DNA of 8,330 nucleotides, taken from JACZST01 sp964195155 (GTDB taxonomy: Bacteria; Actinomycetota; Acidimicrobiia; Spongiisociales; UBA5794). Numbering within the stretch: position 1 is the stretch's first letter; every line of letters starts with the position of its first letter. Under the pieces are notes generated by a model. It worked only from the letters and a program-made list of their open reading frames with translations. It was not told where the DNA came from and made no database searches. The position numbers were made by a program, and so were the translations under genes. Below, in pieces: positions 1 to 5,675 of the stretch. Location of the stretch: contig CAXMOP010000110.1 of assembly GCA_964195155.1 (NCBI GenBank), forward strand, positions 1 to 8,330, in the 5' to 3' direction.

Positions 1-54
1 CCGGTCCCGGAGAACGACGCTCAGGTGATCGTTCTGCCATCCTCGCCGGGGTGA
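1..54 (+). CDS. C-terminal tail of an unidentified upstream gene (partial)
   Basis: Reading from base 1 in frame 1 gives 17 residues, PVPENDAQVIVLPSSPG, and then TGA at 52-54. That TGA overlaps the GTG start of rsmI in a GTGA arrangement, the same type of start-stop overlap used elsewhere in this window, so a translationally coupled upstream gene is plausible. Too little is present to assign a family. The frame used by rsmI is also open back to base 1, so an N-terminally longer rsmI cannot be strictly excluded. The GTG start of rsmI fits the family's usual N-terminus better. Confidence 0.4.
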   Translation, partial: PVPENDAQVIVLPSSPG

Positions 55-920
55 AGGGCACCCTCGTCGTCTGTGCAACGCCGATCGGCAACCTCGACGA
101 CGTCTCGCCGCGCCTGCGTTCGACGCTCGAGGCCGCCGACGCCGTCTTCGCCGAGGACACCCGACGGACCGGGACGCTGCTCCGGCGCTTCGGGATCCAG
201 GCCGAGCTGCGCTCATTCTTCATCGGCAACGAGCAGCAGCGCCTCGGCGAGCTCCGCGAGCGGCTGCGCCGTGGCGAGACGGTGGCGCTGGTCTCCGACG
301 CGGGGATGCCGGTCATCGCCGACCCCGGAGTGGCCGCGGTGCGCCTTGCCGCGGAAATCGGCGCCGCGGTAACCGTCGTCCCCGGACCGAGCGCGGTCAC
401 CAGTGCCCTCGCCGTGGCCGGGGTCGGGGGCGACCGATTCGTATTCGAGGGCTTCCTGCCCCGCAGCCCGGGCGAACGCGAGCGTCGGATGAGTGCCATG
501 GCAGGCGACGATCGGGCCACCGTGGTGTTCTCGCCACCGACTCGGGTGGCGAAGGACCTCTCCGACCTGGCAGATCACCTCGGCGACGACCGGCCGGTCG
601 TGGTTGCCAGGGAGCTCACCAAGCTCCACGAGGAGGTGTGGCGGGGCACCCTGCGCGACGCCGCCGGGCACTGGGCCTCCGCGGTTGCCCCGCGCGGCGA
701 GTTCACTCTCGTCATTGCCCCGGGAGACGAGCCGGAACCGGATATGGGTGCGGCGCTCGCCGCAGTCGATGAGCGGGTGGGGAAAGGGGAGCCCCTGTCG
801 AGTGCGGTCCGCGATGTTGCGAAACAACGCGGGATCTCACGACGGATCCTGTATGAAGCCGCCCTCGAGGGCCGCACCGCCAGGGAGGACCCCCAGGCGG
901 ACGGTAAGGCGGACGGTTAG
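51..920 (+). CDS. rsmI: 16S rRNA (cytidine-1402 2'-O)-methyltransferase RsmI, divergent
   Basis: RsmI uses S-adenosylmethionine to 2'-O-methylate C1402 of 16S rRNA in the decoding centre. The 289-residue length is normal. The tetrapyrrole-methylase-type fold is recognised from ATPIGNL (residues 9-15), AEDTRRTG (34-41), SDAGMPVIADPG (82-93), VVPGPSAVTSAL (109-120), FEGFLPR (132-138) and ARELTKLHEEVWRG (about 186-199). A small C-terminal helical domain follows (AVRDVAKQRGISRRILYEAAL, split about 255-275). GTG 51 is chosen because it gives the usual MKGTL start and overlaps the upstream TGA. Oddities: the HEHNE-like segment reads FIGNE (57-61), SDAGTP reads SDAGMP, and the usual FYESPHR reads FSPPTR (160-165). 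The last residues (ADGKADG) come from a 12-bp tandem repeat that runs into the stop codon. Assignment to the family is firm; full activity is less certain. Confidence 0.93.
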   Translation: MKGTLVVCATPIGNLDDVSPRLRSTLEAADAVFAEDTRRTGTLLRRFGIQAELRSFFIGNEQQRLGELRERLRRGETVALVSDAGMPVIADPGVAAVRLAAEIGAAVTVVPGPSAVTSALAVAGVGGDRFVFEGFLPRSPGERERRMSAMAGDDRATVVFSPPTRVAKDLSDLADHLGDDRPVVVARELTKLHEEVWRGTLRDAAGHWASAVAPRGEFTLVIAPGDEPEPDMGAALAAVDERVGKGEPLSSAVRDVAKQRGISRRILYEAALEGRTAREDPQADGKADG

Positions 921-992
921 GCGAACCGCCAGGCGAAAACGCTAGGCGAAAACGCTAGGCGAAACGCTAGGCGAAACGCTAGGCAGCGACCT
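895..992. repeat. 12-13 bp tandem repeat bridging two convergent gene ends
   Basis: About eight head-to-tail units begin with AGG at 895, 907, 919, 931, 944, 957, 969 and 981. The best-preserved are AGGCGAAAACGCT twice (931-956) and AGGCGAAACGCT twice (957-980). The two leftmost units are AGGCGGACGGTA and AGGCGGACGGTT. They encode the ADGKADG tail of RsmI and supply its TAG stop (918-920). The right end supplies the TAG stop of the minus-strand AbrB-like gene (979-981). Bases 911-930 can form a short hairpin (CGGTT/AACCG extended by two GC pairs past a bulged A), but no T-run follows, so a classical terminator is not evident. There are no spacers, so this is not a CRISPR array. Confidence 0.85.
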
Positions 993-1215
993 TCCCGCGA
1001 CAAACGCCACAGATGCCGCGACCGAGGAACCCGCCGACATCTTCGGTTGACCCGCAGAAGACACAGGTCGCTTCCAGCTTGCGCAGCGTGATCGCGCTGT
1101 TTTCGACGCTGATCTCGATCTCGTCGCCCTCGCGAATGTTGAACAGCCGGCGAGTCTCCGCAGGAATCACGATCCTGCCCAGGTCGTCGATCTTCCGTAC
1201 GATCACGGTTTCCAC
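979..1215 (-). CDS. AbrB/SpoVT-family DNA-binding regulator with C-terminal zinc ribbon
   Basis: This is a probable transition-state-type transcription factor of 78 residues. The N-terminal half (residues 1-47) is a typical AbrB swapped-hairpin domain: VRKIDDLGRIVIPAETRR (about 6-23), then a strand pair around EGDEIEISVE and ITLRKL. The C-terminal part carries CVFC and CGVC (Cys 51, 54, 69 and 72; CxxC-x14-CxxC), a likely zinc ribbon of the sort found in some clostridial AbrB-like proteins. The GTG at 1215-1213 is preferred over an upstream ATG (1281-1279) because GGAGG lies 6 nt before it (1226-1222) and the extra 22 residues are not family-like. A candidate promoter and a short palindrome lie upstream. 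The gene is transcribed opposite to both neighbours, exactly as abrB is between rsmI and metS in Bacillus subtilis. DNA targets cannot be read from the sequence. Confidence 0.88.
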   Translation of the reverse strand: METVIVRKIDDLGRIVIPAETRRLFNIREGDEIEISVENSAITLRKLEATCVFCGSTEDVGGFLGRGICGVCRGKVAA

Positions 1216-1221
1216 TGGATG

Positions 1222-1226
1222 CCTCC
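1222..1226 (-). promoter_or_regulatory. Shine-Dalgarno site of the AbrB-like gene
   Basis: On the minus strand this reads GGAGG, 6 nt before GTG 1215-1213. It is a near-ideal ribosome binding site and decides the start codon in favour of this GTG. Confidence 0.8.
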
Positions 1227-1235
1227 GGGTTGTCT

Positions 1236-1246
1236 GTTGAGTCAAC
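1236..1246. promoter_or_regulatory. 11-bp palindrome in the leader of the AbrB-like gene
   Basis: GTTGA-G-TCAAC is a perfect inverted repeat about 10 nt upstream of the Shine-Dalgarno site of the minus-strand regulator and just downstream of its proposed transcription start. An alternative RNA pairing also exists: GGGTTG (1227-1232) with CAACCC (1243-1248). It could be an operator, for instance for autoregulation, or a small leader hairpin. Both roles are inference from position and symmetry only. Confidence 0.35.
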
Positions 1247-1263
1247 CCCCCATTACCGCCGCG

Positions 1264-1292
1264 AGTGTAGAGGGCACCCAAACAACTGGCAG
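1264..1292 (-). promoter_or_regulatory. Candidate promoter of the AbrB-like gene
   Basis: On the minus strand, TACACT (1269-1264) fits a TAnnnT -10 hexamer. CTGCCA (1292-1287) matches TTGACA at four of six positions, with 17 bp between them. The predicted transcript would start near 1257, about 40 nt before the GTG. Short motifs like these occur by chance, so this is only a candidate. Confidence 0.4.
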
Positions 1293-1321
1293 TCCTTCCC
1301 AGGCGTAACGACCCCGCCCGC

Positions 1322-1336
1322 TACCATCGCCGCCCG
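1322..1336 (+). promoter_or_regulatory. Candidate -10 element for leaderless metG transcript
   Basis: TACCAT (1322-1327) fits a TAnnnT -10 box and ends 8 nt before GTG 1336. Transcription would therefore begin at or within about two nucleotides of the start codon. No purine-rich Shine-Dalgarno sequence precedes the GTG; the intervening bases are CGCCGCCC. Leaderless messages are common in actinomycetes. No convincing -35 hexamer is visible at the right distance. Confidence 0.45.
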
Positions 1337-3000
1337 TGTCGAATCGCAGCGATACCCCGAAGAAAATCCTTGTCGCCGTTGCCTGGCCGTACGCAAGCGG
1401 GTCGCGTCACCTCGGCCATCTCGCCGGCGCCTACCTGCCTCCCGACGTCTTCTCCCGGTATCAGCGGGCGGCGGGCAATGACGTGCTCATGGTGTCGGGA
1501 AGCGATGTCCACGGCACCCCGATCACGGTCAAGGCAGACCAGGACGGAGTGAGCCCCCAGGAGATCGTCGATCGATACCACCCCGAGATCGTTCAGAACT
1601 GGAAGGACCTCGGGATCGCCTACGACCTGTACACCACCACCGGCACCGATACCCACCGCGAGGTGGCTCAGGCCTTCTTCATGAAGCTCCTCGACAACGG
1701 CTACCTGTACCGGGAGGTGTCTGAACAGTTCTACGACCAGGAGGCCGAACGCTTTCTCCCCGACCGCTACGTCGAGGGCACCTGCCCGTACTGCGGCTTC
1801 ACCCATGCCCGCGGCGACCAGTGTGACAATTGCGGGCGTACGCTCGACCCGACCGATCTCATCGACCCACGGAGCAAGCTGACCGGGAACGTGCCGGTGC
1901 TGCGTGAGACCGAGCACTACGTCTGGAAGCTGAGCAGCTTCCAAGAGCCGTTGCTGGAATGGCTCCGCACCCGCGAGGGCTGGCGGTCGCACGTCATCAA
2001 CTTCGCCATCGGCATGGTTGAGGATGGCCTCCACGACCGCCACTTCACCCGCGACCTCGAGTGGGGTATTCCGCTGCCGGTCGATGACCTCGGCCCCGGC
2101 AAGAGTATCTACGTGTGGTGGGAGGCGCTGATGGGGTATTACTCAGCGCCCCAGGAGTGGGCCAAGATCAATGGGAAGCCGGACGCCTGGAAGGACTGGT
2201 GGGAGGATCCGGAGGCCGAGAGCTACTACTTCATTGGCAAGGACAACGTCCCGTTTCATGCGGTGTATTGGCCTGCGCTGCTGATGGGCCACGGCGGTCT
2301 GAACCTGCCGACCGACGTGCCGGCAAACCAGTTCGTCAACTTCGGCGGTGAGCAGGCATCGGCGAGCCGCGGCATCGGGCGATCCATCGGCTGGTACCTG
2401 GAACGCTTCGAGCCGGACGCGCTGCGCTACGCGGTCGCGATCAACTTCCCCGAGACCTCCGATACCGAAATCACCCTCGACGATCTGGTGAGGCGGGTGA
2501 ACGAGGAGCTGGTGGCAACCTGGGGCAACCTGGTCAACCGCGTGTTCGCCATGACCAGCCAGTACTTCGACGGTGTGGTGCCGCCCGGCGCCGCGCCGGA
2601 TGACGTCGACTTGCGGCTGCTGGCCGACACCGATGCCGCCCTCGAGGAAGTGGCAGGGCTGATCGGCGCGATCAAGCTCCGCGCCGGGCTGCAACGCGCC
2701 ATGGCCGGGGCGCAGTCGGTCAACGTCTATCTCAACGAGCGCGCTCCCTGGCAGACCGCGGCGAGCGACCTGGAGCGGACCGGAACCACCCTCAACACAG
2801 CGTTGAACGCCATCGCCGGCATCGCCGTCGCTCTGTATCCCTACCTTCCATTTACGACGACCCGTCTTCTCCCCGCCCTCGGCATCGAAATCGGGGGACA
2901 CGGACCCTCGTGGGAGCGTCCCGAGGTCGCGGCAGGCACCAGGCTCGACCCGGTCGGGCCGCTCTACGCCAAGATGGAGCCGATCGACGAAGAGGAGTGA
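1336..3000 (+). CDS. metG: Methionyl-tRNA synthetase with degenerate KMSKS loop
   Basis: This class I synthetase charges tRNA-Met, including the initiator, using methionine and ATP. At 554 residues it contains the catalytic core and anticodon-binding domain but no C-terminal Trbp111-like extension. Landmarks are PYASGSRHLGH (18-28, the HIGH motif as HLGH), a zinc knuckle with Cys 150, 153, 163 and 166, WGIPLP (243-248), YVWWEALMGYYSA after it, FIGKDNVPFH near 299-308, and the anticodon-domain segment NEELVATWGNLVNR. The zinc knuckle and overall pattern are those of the E. coli/archaeal-type MetRS. Oddity: the KMSKS position reads QASAS (340-344) followed by RGIG, so both conserved lysines are missing. 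The GTG start has no Shine-Dalgarno site and is probably leaderless. The gene heads an apparent operon with tatD, rsmA and ispE. Family is certain; the effect of the changed loop is not. Confidence 0.95.
   Translation: MSNRSDTPKKILVAVAWPYASGSRHLGHLAGAYLPPDVFSRYQRAAGNDVLMVSGSDVHGTPITVKADQDGVSPQEIVDRYHPEIVQNWKDLGIAYDLYTTTGTDTHREVAQAFFMKLLDNGYLYREVSEQFYDQEAERFLPDRYVEGTCPYCGFTHARGDQCDNCGRTLDPTDLIDPRSKLTGNVPVLRETEHYVWKLSSFQEPLLEWLRTREGWRSHVINFAIGMVEDGLHDRHFTRDLEWGIPLPVDDLGPGKSIYVWWEALMGYYSAPQEWAKINGKPDAWKDWWEDPEAESYYFIGKDNVPFHAVYWPALLMGHGGLNLPTDVPANQFVNFGGEQASASRGIGRSIGWYLERFEPDALRYAVAINFPETSDTEITLDDLVRRVNEELVATWGNLVNRVFAMTSQYFDGVVPPGAAPDDVDLRLLADTDAALEEVAGLIGAIKLRAGLQRAMAGAQSVNVYLNERAPWQTAASDLERTGTTLNTALNAIAGIAVALYPYLPFTTTRLLPALGIEIGGHGPSWERPEVAAGTRLDPVGPLYAKMEPIDEEE
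2353..2379 (+). other. QASAS-RGIG segment replacing KMSKS in MetRS
   Basis: Codons 340-348 of metG read Q-A-S-A-S-R-G-I-G. They lie between the FIGKDN block and the PDALRY block, exactly where the KMSKS loop of class I synthetases belongs. The first and second lysines (E. coli Lys332 and Lys335) are replaced by Gln and Ala. Both serines are kept, and an arginine follows directly (Arg345). Confidence 0.85.
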
Positions 3001-3003
3001 CCC

Positions 3004-3768
3004 GTGGCCGGATGGGTCGACACCCACTGCCACCTGTTCCTGTTGGAGGAGGATCCGCGGGCCGTCGTCGAACGGGCCGTCGGGGCGGACGTGTCCTGGA
3101 TGGTGTGCCCCGGCATCGATCTCGAGTCCTCGCTGCAAGCTCGCGCCATCGCCACCCGGCATCCCGACCGGGTTCTCTGGTCGGCGGGGCTCCATCCCCA
3201 CGACGCCGCACAGTGGCAAGAGCAGCGCGGCAGGATTGGCGCGCTCGCACTGGAGGCAGATGCCATTGGCGAATGTGGCCTGGACTTCTACCGCGACCGC
3301 TCGCCACGCGATCTGCAGCGAGCAGCGTTCACCGATCAGGTCGCGCTCGCCGGCGAGATGGACAAGCCGATCATTGTCCATGTACGGGACGCTTTCTCCG
3401 ACGTCTATGAGATCCTCGGCCAAGCCGGGCTTGGGGAGCGGGCGGTGATGCATTGCTGGACCGGTGGACCGCGCTGGACCAAGCGCTTCCGCGACCTCGG
3501 TGTGACTTTTTCCTTTGCCGGCCCGATCACCTATGAGACCGCAGACGACCTCCGCCGGGGTGCCGCCGAGGCCCCGCCCGAGCGGACACTCGTGGAAACC
3601 GACAGTCCGTTCCTGACACCGGTCCCATACCGGGGAGAGACCAACCGCCCGGAGCTCGTGGTCCGCAACGGCGAGGCGCTCGCCGCGGTGTGGGGACTCG
3701 ATGTCGAGCAGGTCGCAGCGAGCTCGTCGGCGCACGCCGCGCACGTGTTTGGAGCACCCGGTGACTGA
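3004..3768 (+). CDS. tatD: TatD-family metal-dependent deoxyribonuclease/hydrolase
   Basis: TatD proteins are TIM-barrel hydrolases of the amidohydrolase-like superfamily with 3'-5' exonuclease/DNase activity; their physiological role is less settled. The 254-residue length is typical. Expected metal-site motifs are all present in order: VDTHCHL (5-11, His8 and His10), GLHPH (62-66), IGECGLDFY (88-96, Glu90), KPIIVHVRDA (121-130, His126), MHCWTGG (149-155, His150) and LVETDSPFLTP (196-206, Asp200). GTG 3004 is supported by GAGGAG at 2992-2997, inside the end of metG, with a 6-nt gap. It begins 3 bp after the metG stop and its end overlaps rsmA by 8 bp, so co-transcription is likely. This position between metG and rsmA is conserved in many Gram-positive bacteria. 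Nothing looks truncated. Confidence 0.95.
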   Translation: MAGWVDTHCHLFLLEEDPRAVVERAVGADVSWMVCPGIDLESSLQARAIATRHPDRVLWSAGLHPHDAAQWQEQRGRIGALALEADAIGECGLDFYRDRSPRDLQRAAFTDQVALAGEMDKPIIVHVRDAFSDVYEILGQAGLGERAVMHCWTGGPRWTKRFRDLGVTFSFAGPITYETADDLRRGAAEAPPERTLVETDSPFLTPVPYRGETNRPELVVRNGEALAAVWGLDVEQVAASSSAHAAHVFGAPGD

Positions 3769-4585
3769 TCTGGGGCCCCAGGGCCGGTCGCGGATCCGCG
3801 AACTGCTCGCCGAGCAATCGCTGAGCCCACGCAAGGCGCTCGGCCAACACTTTCTCACCGACCCCAATGTGATCAGGCGGATCGTGCGCCTGGCCGGCGT
3901 CGACGCCGACTCGAAGGTGGTCGAGATCGGGGGCGGCACCGGCACGCTGACCGCCGAGCTCGCCGCCTCCGGAGCCACCGTGATTGTGTACGAGATCGAC
4001 GACGGGCTCGTCAGCGTGCTCAACAACGGGGTAGGGAGCCAACCGAATGTCGAGATTCGGCATCGGGACGCCACCCGGGTTGGGCTGGGCAGCGAGCTCG
4101 CCGGCGATGGATGGCACTTCGTCGCCAACCTGCCATACAACGTTGGCACCGGCATCCTGCTCGATGCCTTCCGCTCTGCGCCGAACATCGAGCGGTTCGT
4201 GGTCCTTCTGCAGGCCGAAGTGGCCGACCGGCTCCTTGCCGCGCCGGGATCGAAGACGTACGGCGTTCCCAGCGTCATTACCGCTCTGCACACCGAAGGT
4301 AGCGCGGAGTTCAGCGTTCGCCGCGAGCTCTTCTATCCGAGACCGCAGGTGGGGTCCACGGTCGTCGCTTTCGACCGGATCCGGCCACCCGAGCGGGCGG
4401 AAGCAGCGATCAGCCTCGCTAATGCCGCGTTCCAGCAGCGAAGGAAGATGGTGCGCAAGAGCCTTGCCGGAGTCCTCGACGACCCGGAATCCGCCCTCGC
4501 CGGCGCCGGCATCGACCCGACCGCAAGAGCCGAGCGCCTCGAACCCGATGACTTCGTGCGGCTGGCCGAAATCGTCGCCCGATGA
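3761..4585 (+). CDS. rsmA: 16S rRNA (adenine-1518/1519-N6)-dimethyltransferase RsmA/KsgA
   Basis: RsmA dimethylates A1518 and A1519 in the 3'-terminal hairpin of 16S rRNA, a late step of 30S maturation; its loss gives kasugamycin resistance in E. coli. The 274-residue product shows KALGQHFLTDPNVI (about 25-38), SAM motif I as EIGGGTG (55-61), the acidic YEID ribose-binding strand, catalytic NLPY (123-126), PGSKTYGVPS, PRPQVGSTVV and the C-terminal QRRKMVRKSL helix. GTG 3761 is chosen because GGAG (3751-3754) lies 6 nt upstream. An in-frame ATG at 3701 would add 20 arginine-rich residues and a much longer overlap with tatD. The gene overlaps tatD by 8 bp and ispE by 4 bp, implying coupled translation. 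Motif I has Gly-Gly rather than the common Gly-Pro, a mild variation. Confidence 0.95.
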   Translation: MTDLGPQGRSRIRELLAEQSLSPRKALGQHFLTDPNVIRRIVRLAGVDADSKVVEIGGGTGTLTAELAASGATVIVYEIDDGLVSVLNNGVGSQPNVEIRHRDATRVGLGSELAGDGWHFVANLPYNVGTGILLDAFRSAPNIERFVVLLQAEVADRLLAAPGSKTYGVPSVITALHTEGSAEFSVRRELFYPRPQVGSTVVAFDRIRPPERAEAAISLANAAFQQRRKMVRKSLAGVLDDPESALAGAGIDPTARAERLEPDDFVRLAEIVAR

Positions 4586-5460
4586 GCCCCGACATTCCCA
4601 CCCGGGCGACGGCGAACGCAAAGGTGAATCTTGCGCTTCGCGTTCAGGCCGCACGCTCGGACGGGTTCCACCCGATCCGCGGCGTGTTTCAGTCGATCGA
4701 CTGGACCGATGAGGTCGCCGTGGAGCCGGCGGCCACCGACGCCATGGTGGTGAACCGCGGCTCCGCACCCGATGACGAGACCAACCTGGCGTGGCGGGCG
4801 GTCGATGCGGTCCGCACCCTCGCCGGGTCGACCGGTGCGGTTCGGGTGACGCTGTCTCAGTCGGTGCCGCCGGGTGCCGGGCTCGGCGGGGGCAGCGGCG
4901 ACGCGGCAGCCGCCCTCATCCTCGCCTCGCGCCGCTTCGGGGTCGGCTTTGACGACGTGCGCAGCCTGGCCTACCAGCTTGGAGCCGACGTCCCGTTTGC
5001 GCTGGTTGGAGGCACCGCCATCGTCGGGGGCATCGGAGAGCTGGTCTCGCCCGAGCCCGATGCCGACGGCTTTGCCCTGGCCATGGTGGTACCCGATCTC
5101 GTCCTCGACACACCGGCGGTGTACGCAGCGTGGGACCGGCTTGAGGGGCCGTCCGGCCCGGCCTTTCCGGAGGCGTCGCTTCCGCCTTCGCTCCGGCATT
5201 TTGCACCGCTCGCCAACGACCTGTACCCGGCGGCGGTTGCGGTCGCCGCCGAGCTCGACGATTGGCGAGCCGAGTTGGAAGGTTCCTGGGGCACCCCGGT
5301 TGCGATGACCGGGAGCGGATCGGGGTTGTTCGGATACTTTCCAACCATCGACGAGGCCGAACATGCCGTCGGTGCCGTCCCGATCCCGACACGAGCCGCA
5401 AAAGCAGTCTCCCCGATCAATCACGGCTGGCGCGTGCTTGAAGAGCAAGTAGCTGAGTAG
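4582..5460 (+). CDS. ispE: 4-diphosphocytidyl-2-C-methyl-D-erythritol kinase IspE
   Basis: IspE phosphorylates CDP-methylerythritol at its 2-hydroxyl with ATP, the fourth step of the MEP pathway to isopentenyl and dimethylallyl diphosphate. This is a complete GHMP kinase of 292 residues. It has ANAKVNLALRV (11-21, Lys14 matching the catalytic-site lysine), the ATP-binding glycine loop PPGAGLGGGSGDAAAAL (where SSDA is more usual), GADVPFALVGGTA with the catalytic aspartate at 136, and the C-terminal GHMP motif MTGSGSGLFGYF. The ATG lies in an ATGA overlap with the rsmA stop, with no strong Shine-Dalgarno site, so translation is probably coupled. Its presence shows the organism uses the MEP route. 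The final codons and TAG stop lie within the left arm of an inverted repeat that continues into the gap before tRNA-Gln. Confidence 0.95.
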   Translation: MSPDIPTRATANAKVNLALRVQAARSDGFHPIRGVFQSIDWTDEVAVEPAATDAMVVNRGSAPDDETNLAWRAVDAVRTLAGSTGAVRVTLSQSVPPGAGLGGGSGDAAAALILASRRFGVGFDDVRSLAYQLGADVPFALVGGTAIVGGIGELVSPEPDADGFALAMVVPDLVLDTPAVYAAWDRLEGPSGPAFPEASLPPSLRHFAPLANDLYPAAVAVAAELDDWRAELEGSWGTPVAMTGSGSGLFGYFPTIDEAEHAVGAVPIPTRAAKAVSPINHGWRVLEEQVAE

Positions 5461-5527
5461 CGCTCGCTTCGCTCGCTTGAGTAGCTGAGTACTCGGCTAC
5501 TCGGCTACTCGGCTACTTCGCTACTTG
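5446..5527. repeat. Nested inverted and direct repeats after ispE
   Basis: The outer arms are 5446-5461 and 5512-5527, complementary at 14 of 16 positions. Within them lies a 24-bp near-perfect palindrome (5479-5502: GAGTAGCTGAGT followed by ACTCGGCTACTC, 11 Watson-Crick pairs plus one G-U). A direct repeat CGCTCGCTT occurs twice (5461-5478). ACTCGGCT occurs three times, followed by ACTTCGCT and ACTTG (5491-5527). The transcript could form a long, rearrangeable hairpin. It may end or attenuate the metG-ispE transcript or protect its 3' end. No T-run follows, so a standard intrinsic terminator is not shown. The ispE stop codon is inside the left arm. Confidence 0.8.
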
Positions 5528-5538
5528 ACCGCGCGCAA

Positions 5539-5567
5539 CGAACCGAGCGCCTTGTGAGGGTTAACCT
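5539..5567 (+). promoter_or_regulatory. Possible promoter for tRNA-Gln and glmU
   Basis: TAACCT (5562-5567) fits a TAnnnT -10 hexamer inside the palindrome GGTTAACC (5559-5566). It would start transcription near 5574, about 10 nt before the tRNA. The -35 position is not well matched. TTGACC occurs at 5525-5530 but is too far upstream to pair with this -10 box. A promoter in this gap is reasonable because the preceding repeat cluster separates tRNA-glmU from ispE, but the exact site is uncertain. Confidence 0.3.
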
Positions 5568-5583
5568 CTGAGTCCCCGCGAAA

Positions 5584-5655
5584 TGGGGGGTGGTGTAACT
5601 GGCAGCACAGGTGGTTTTGGTCCATCCAGTACGGGTTCGAGTCCTGTCCCCCCAG
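5584..5655 (+). tRNA. tRNA-Gln (anticodon UUG)
   Basis: The 72 bases fold fully by hand. The acceptor stem TGGGGGG (5584-5590) pairs perfectly with CCCCCCA (5648-5654). The D stem is GTGT/GCAC (5593-5596 with 5605-5608). The anticodon stem is GGTGG/CCATC (5610-5614 with 5622-5626) around the loop TTTTGGT, with anticodon TTG at 5617-5619. The variable loop is 4 nt. The T stem is ACGGG/CCTGT (5631-5635 with 5643-5647) around TTCGAGT. The U1-A72 pair is a known glutamine identity feature. The discriminator is G5655. The next bases are CGA rather than CCA, so the 3' CCA must be added after transcription. The 3' end is only 20 nt upstream of the glmU start codon, suggesting a shared transcript. 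Confidence 0.95.
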
Positions 5656-5675
5656 CGATGACCGACGGAGCACCC

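Noticed and set aside
911..930. Intrinsic terminator between the convergent rsmI and abrB-like genes
   Set aside because: The hairpin is short with a bulge, and no T-run follows on either strand. It is kept only as a note within the repeat.
895..992. Possible CRISPR array
   Set aside because: Units are only 12-13 bp and directly contiguous with no spacers, and no cas genes are nearby.
1216..1281. A 22-codon N-terminal extension of the AbrB-like protein
   Set aside because: The extension would include the ribosome site, leader palindrome and promoter region. GTG 1215 has an ideal GGAGG and gives a standard AbrB start.
3701..3760. A 20-codon N-terminal extension of rsmA from an upstream ATG
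   Set aside because: It overlaps conserved tatD coding sequence, encodes arginine-rich out-of-frame residues and has no ribosome site, while GTG 3761 has GGAG at the right distance.
2143..4293. A 716-codon open frame on the minus strand opposite metG, tatD and rsmA
   Set aside because: It lies antisense to three unmistakable genes, has no recognisable domain, and has an arginine/proline/glycine-rich composition expected from high-GC shadow frames.
3527..4768. A 413-codon minus-strand open frame across tatD, rsmA and ispE
   Set aside because: Antisense to conserved genes, low-complexity arginine/serine/proline-rich translation, no family resemblance.
5525..5567. TTGACC (5525-5530) as the -35 element of the tRNA promoter
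   Set aside because: It is 31 bp from the TAACCT -10 candidate, too far for a normal sigma-70-type spacing.
5583..5675. An upstream in-frame ATG extending glmU by 31 codons
   Set aside because: The extension would translate through the tRNA-Gln gene. The GGAG-preceded ATG at 5676 gives the normal GlmU N-terminus.
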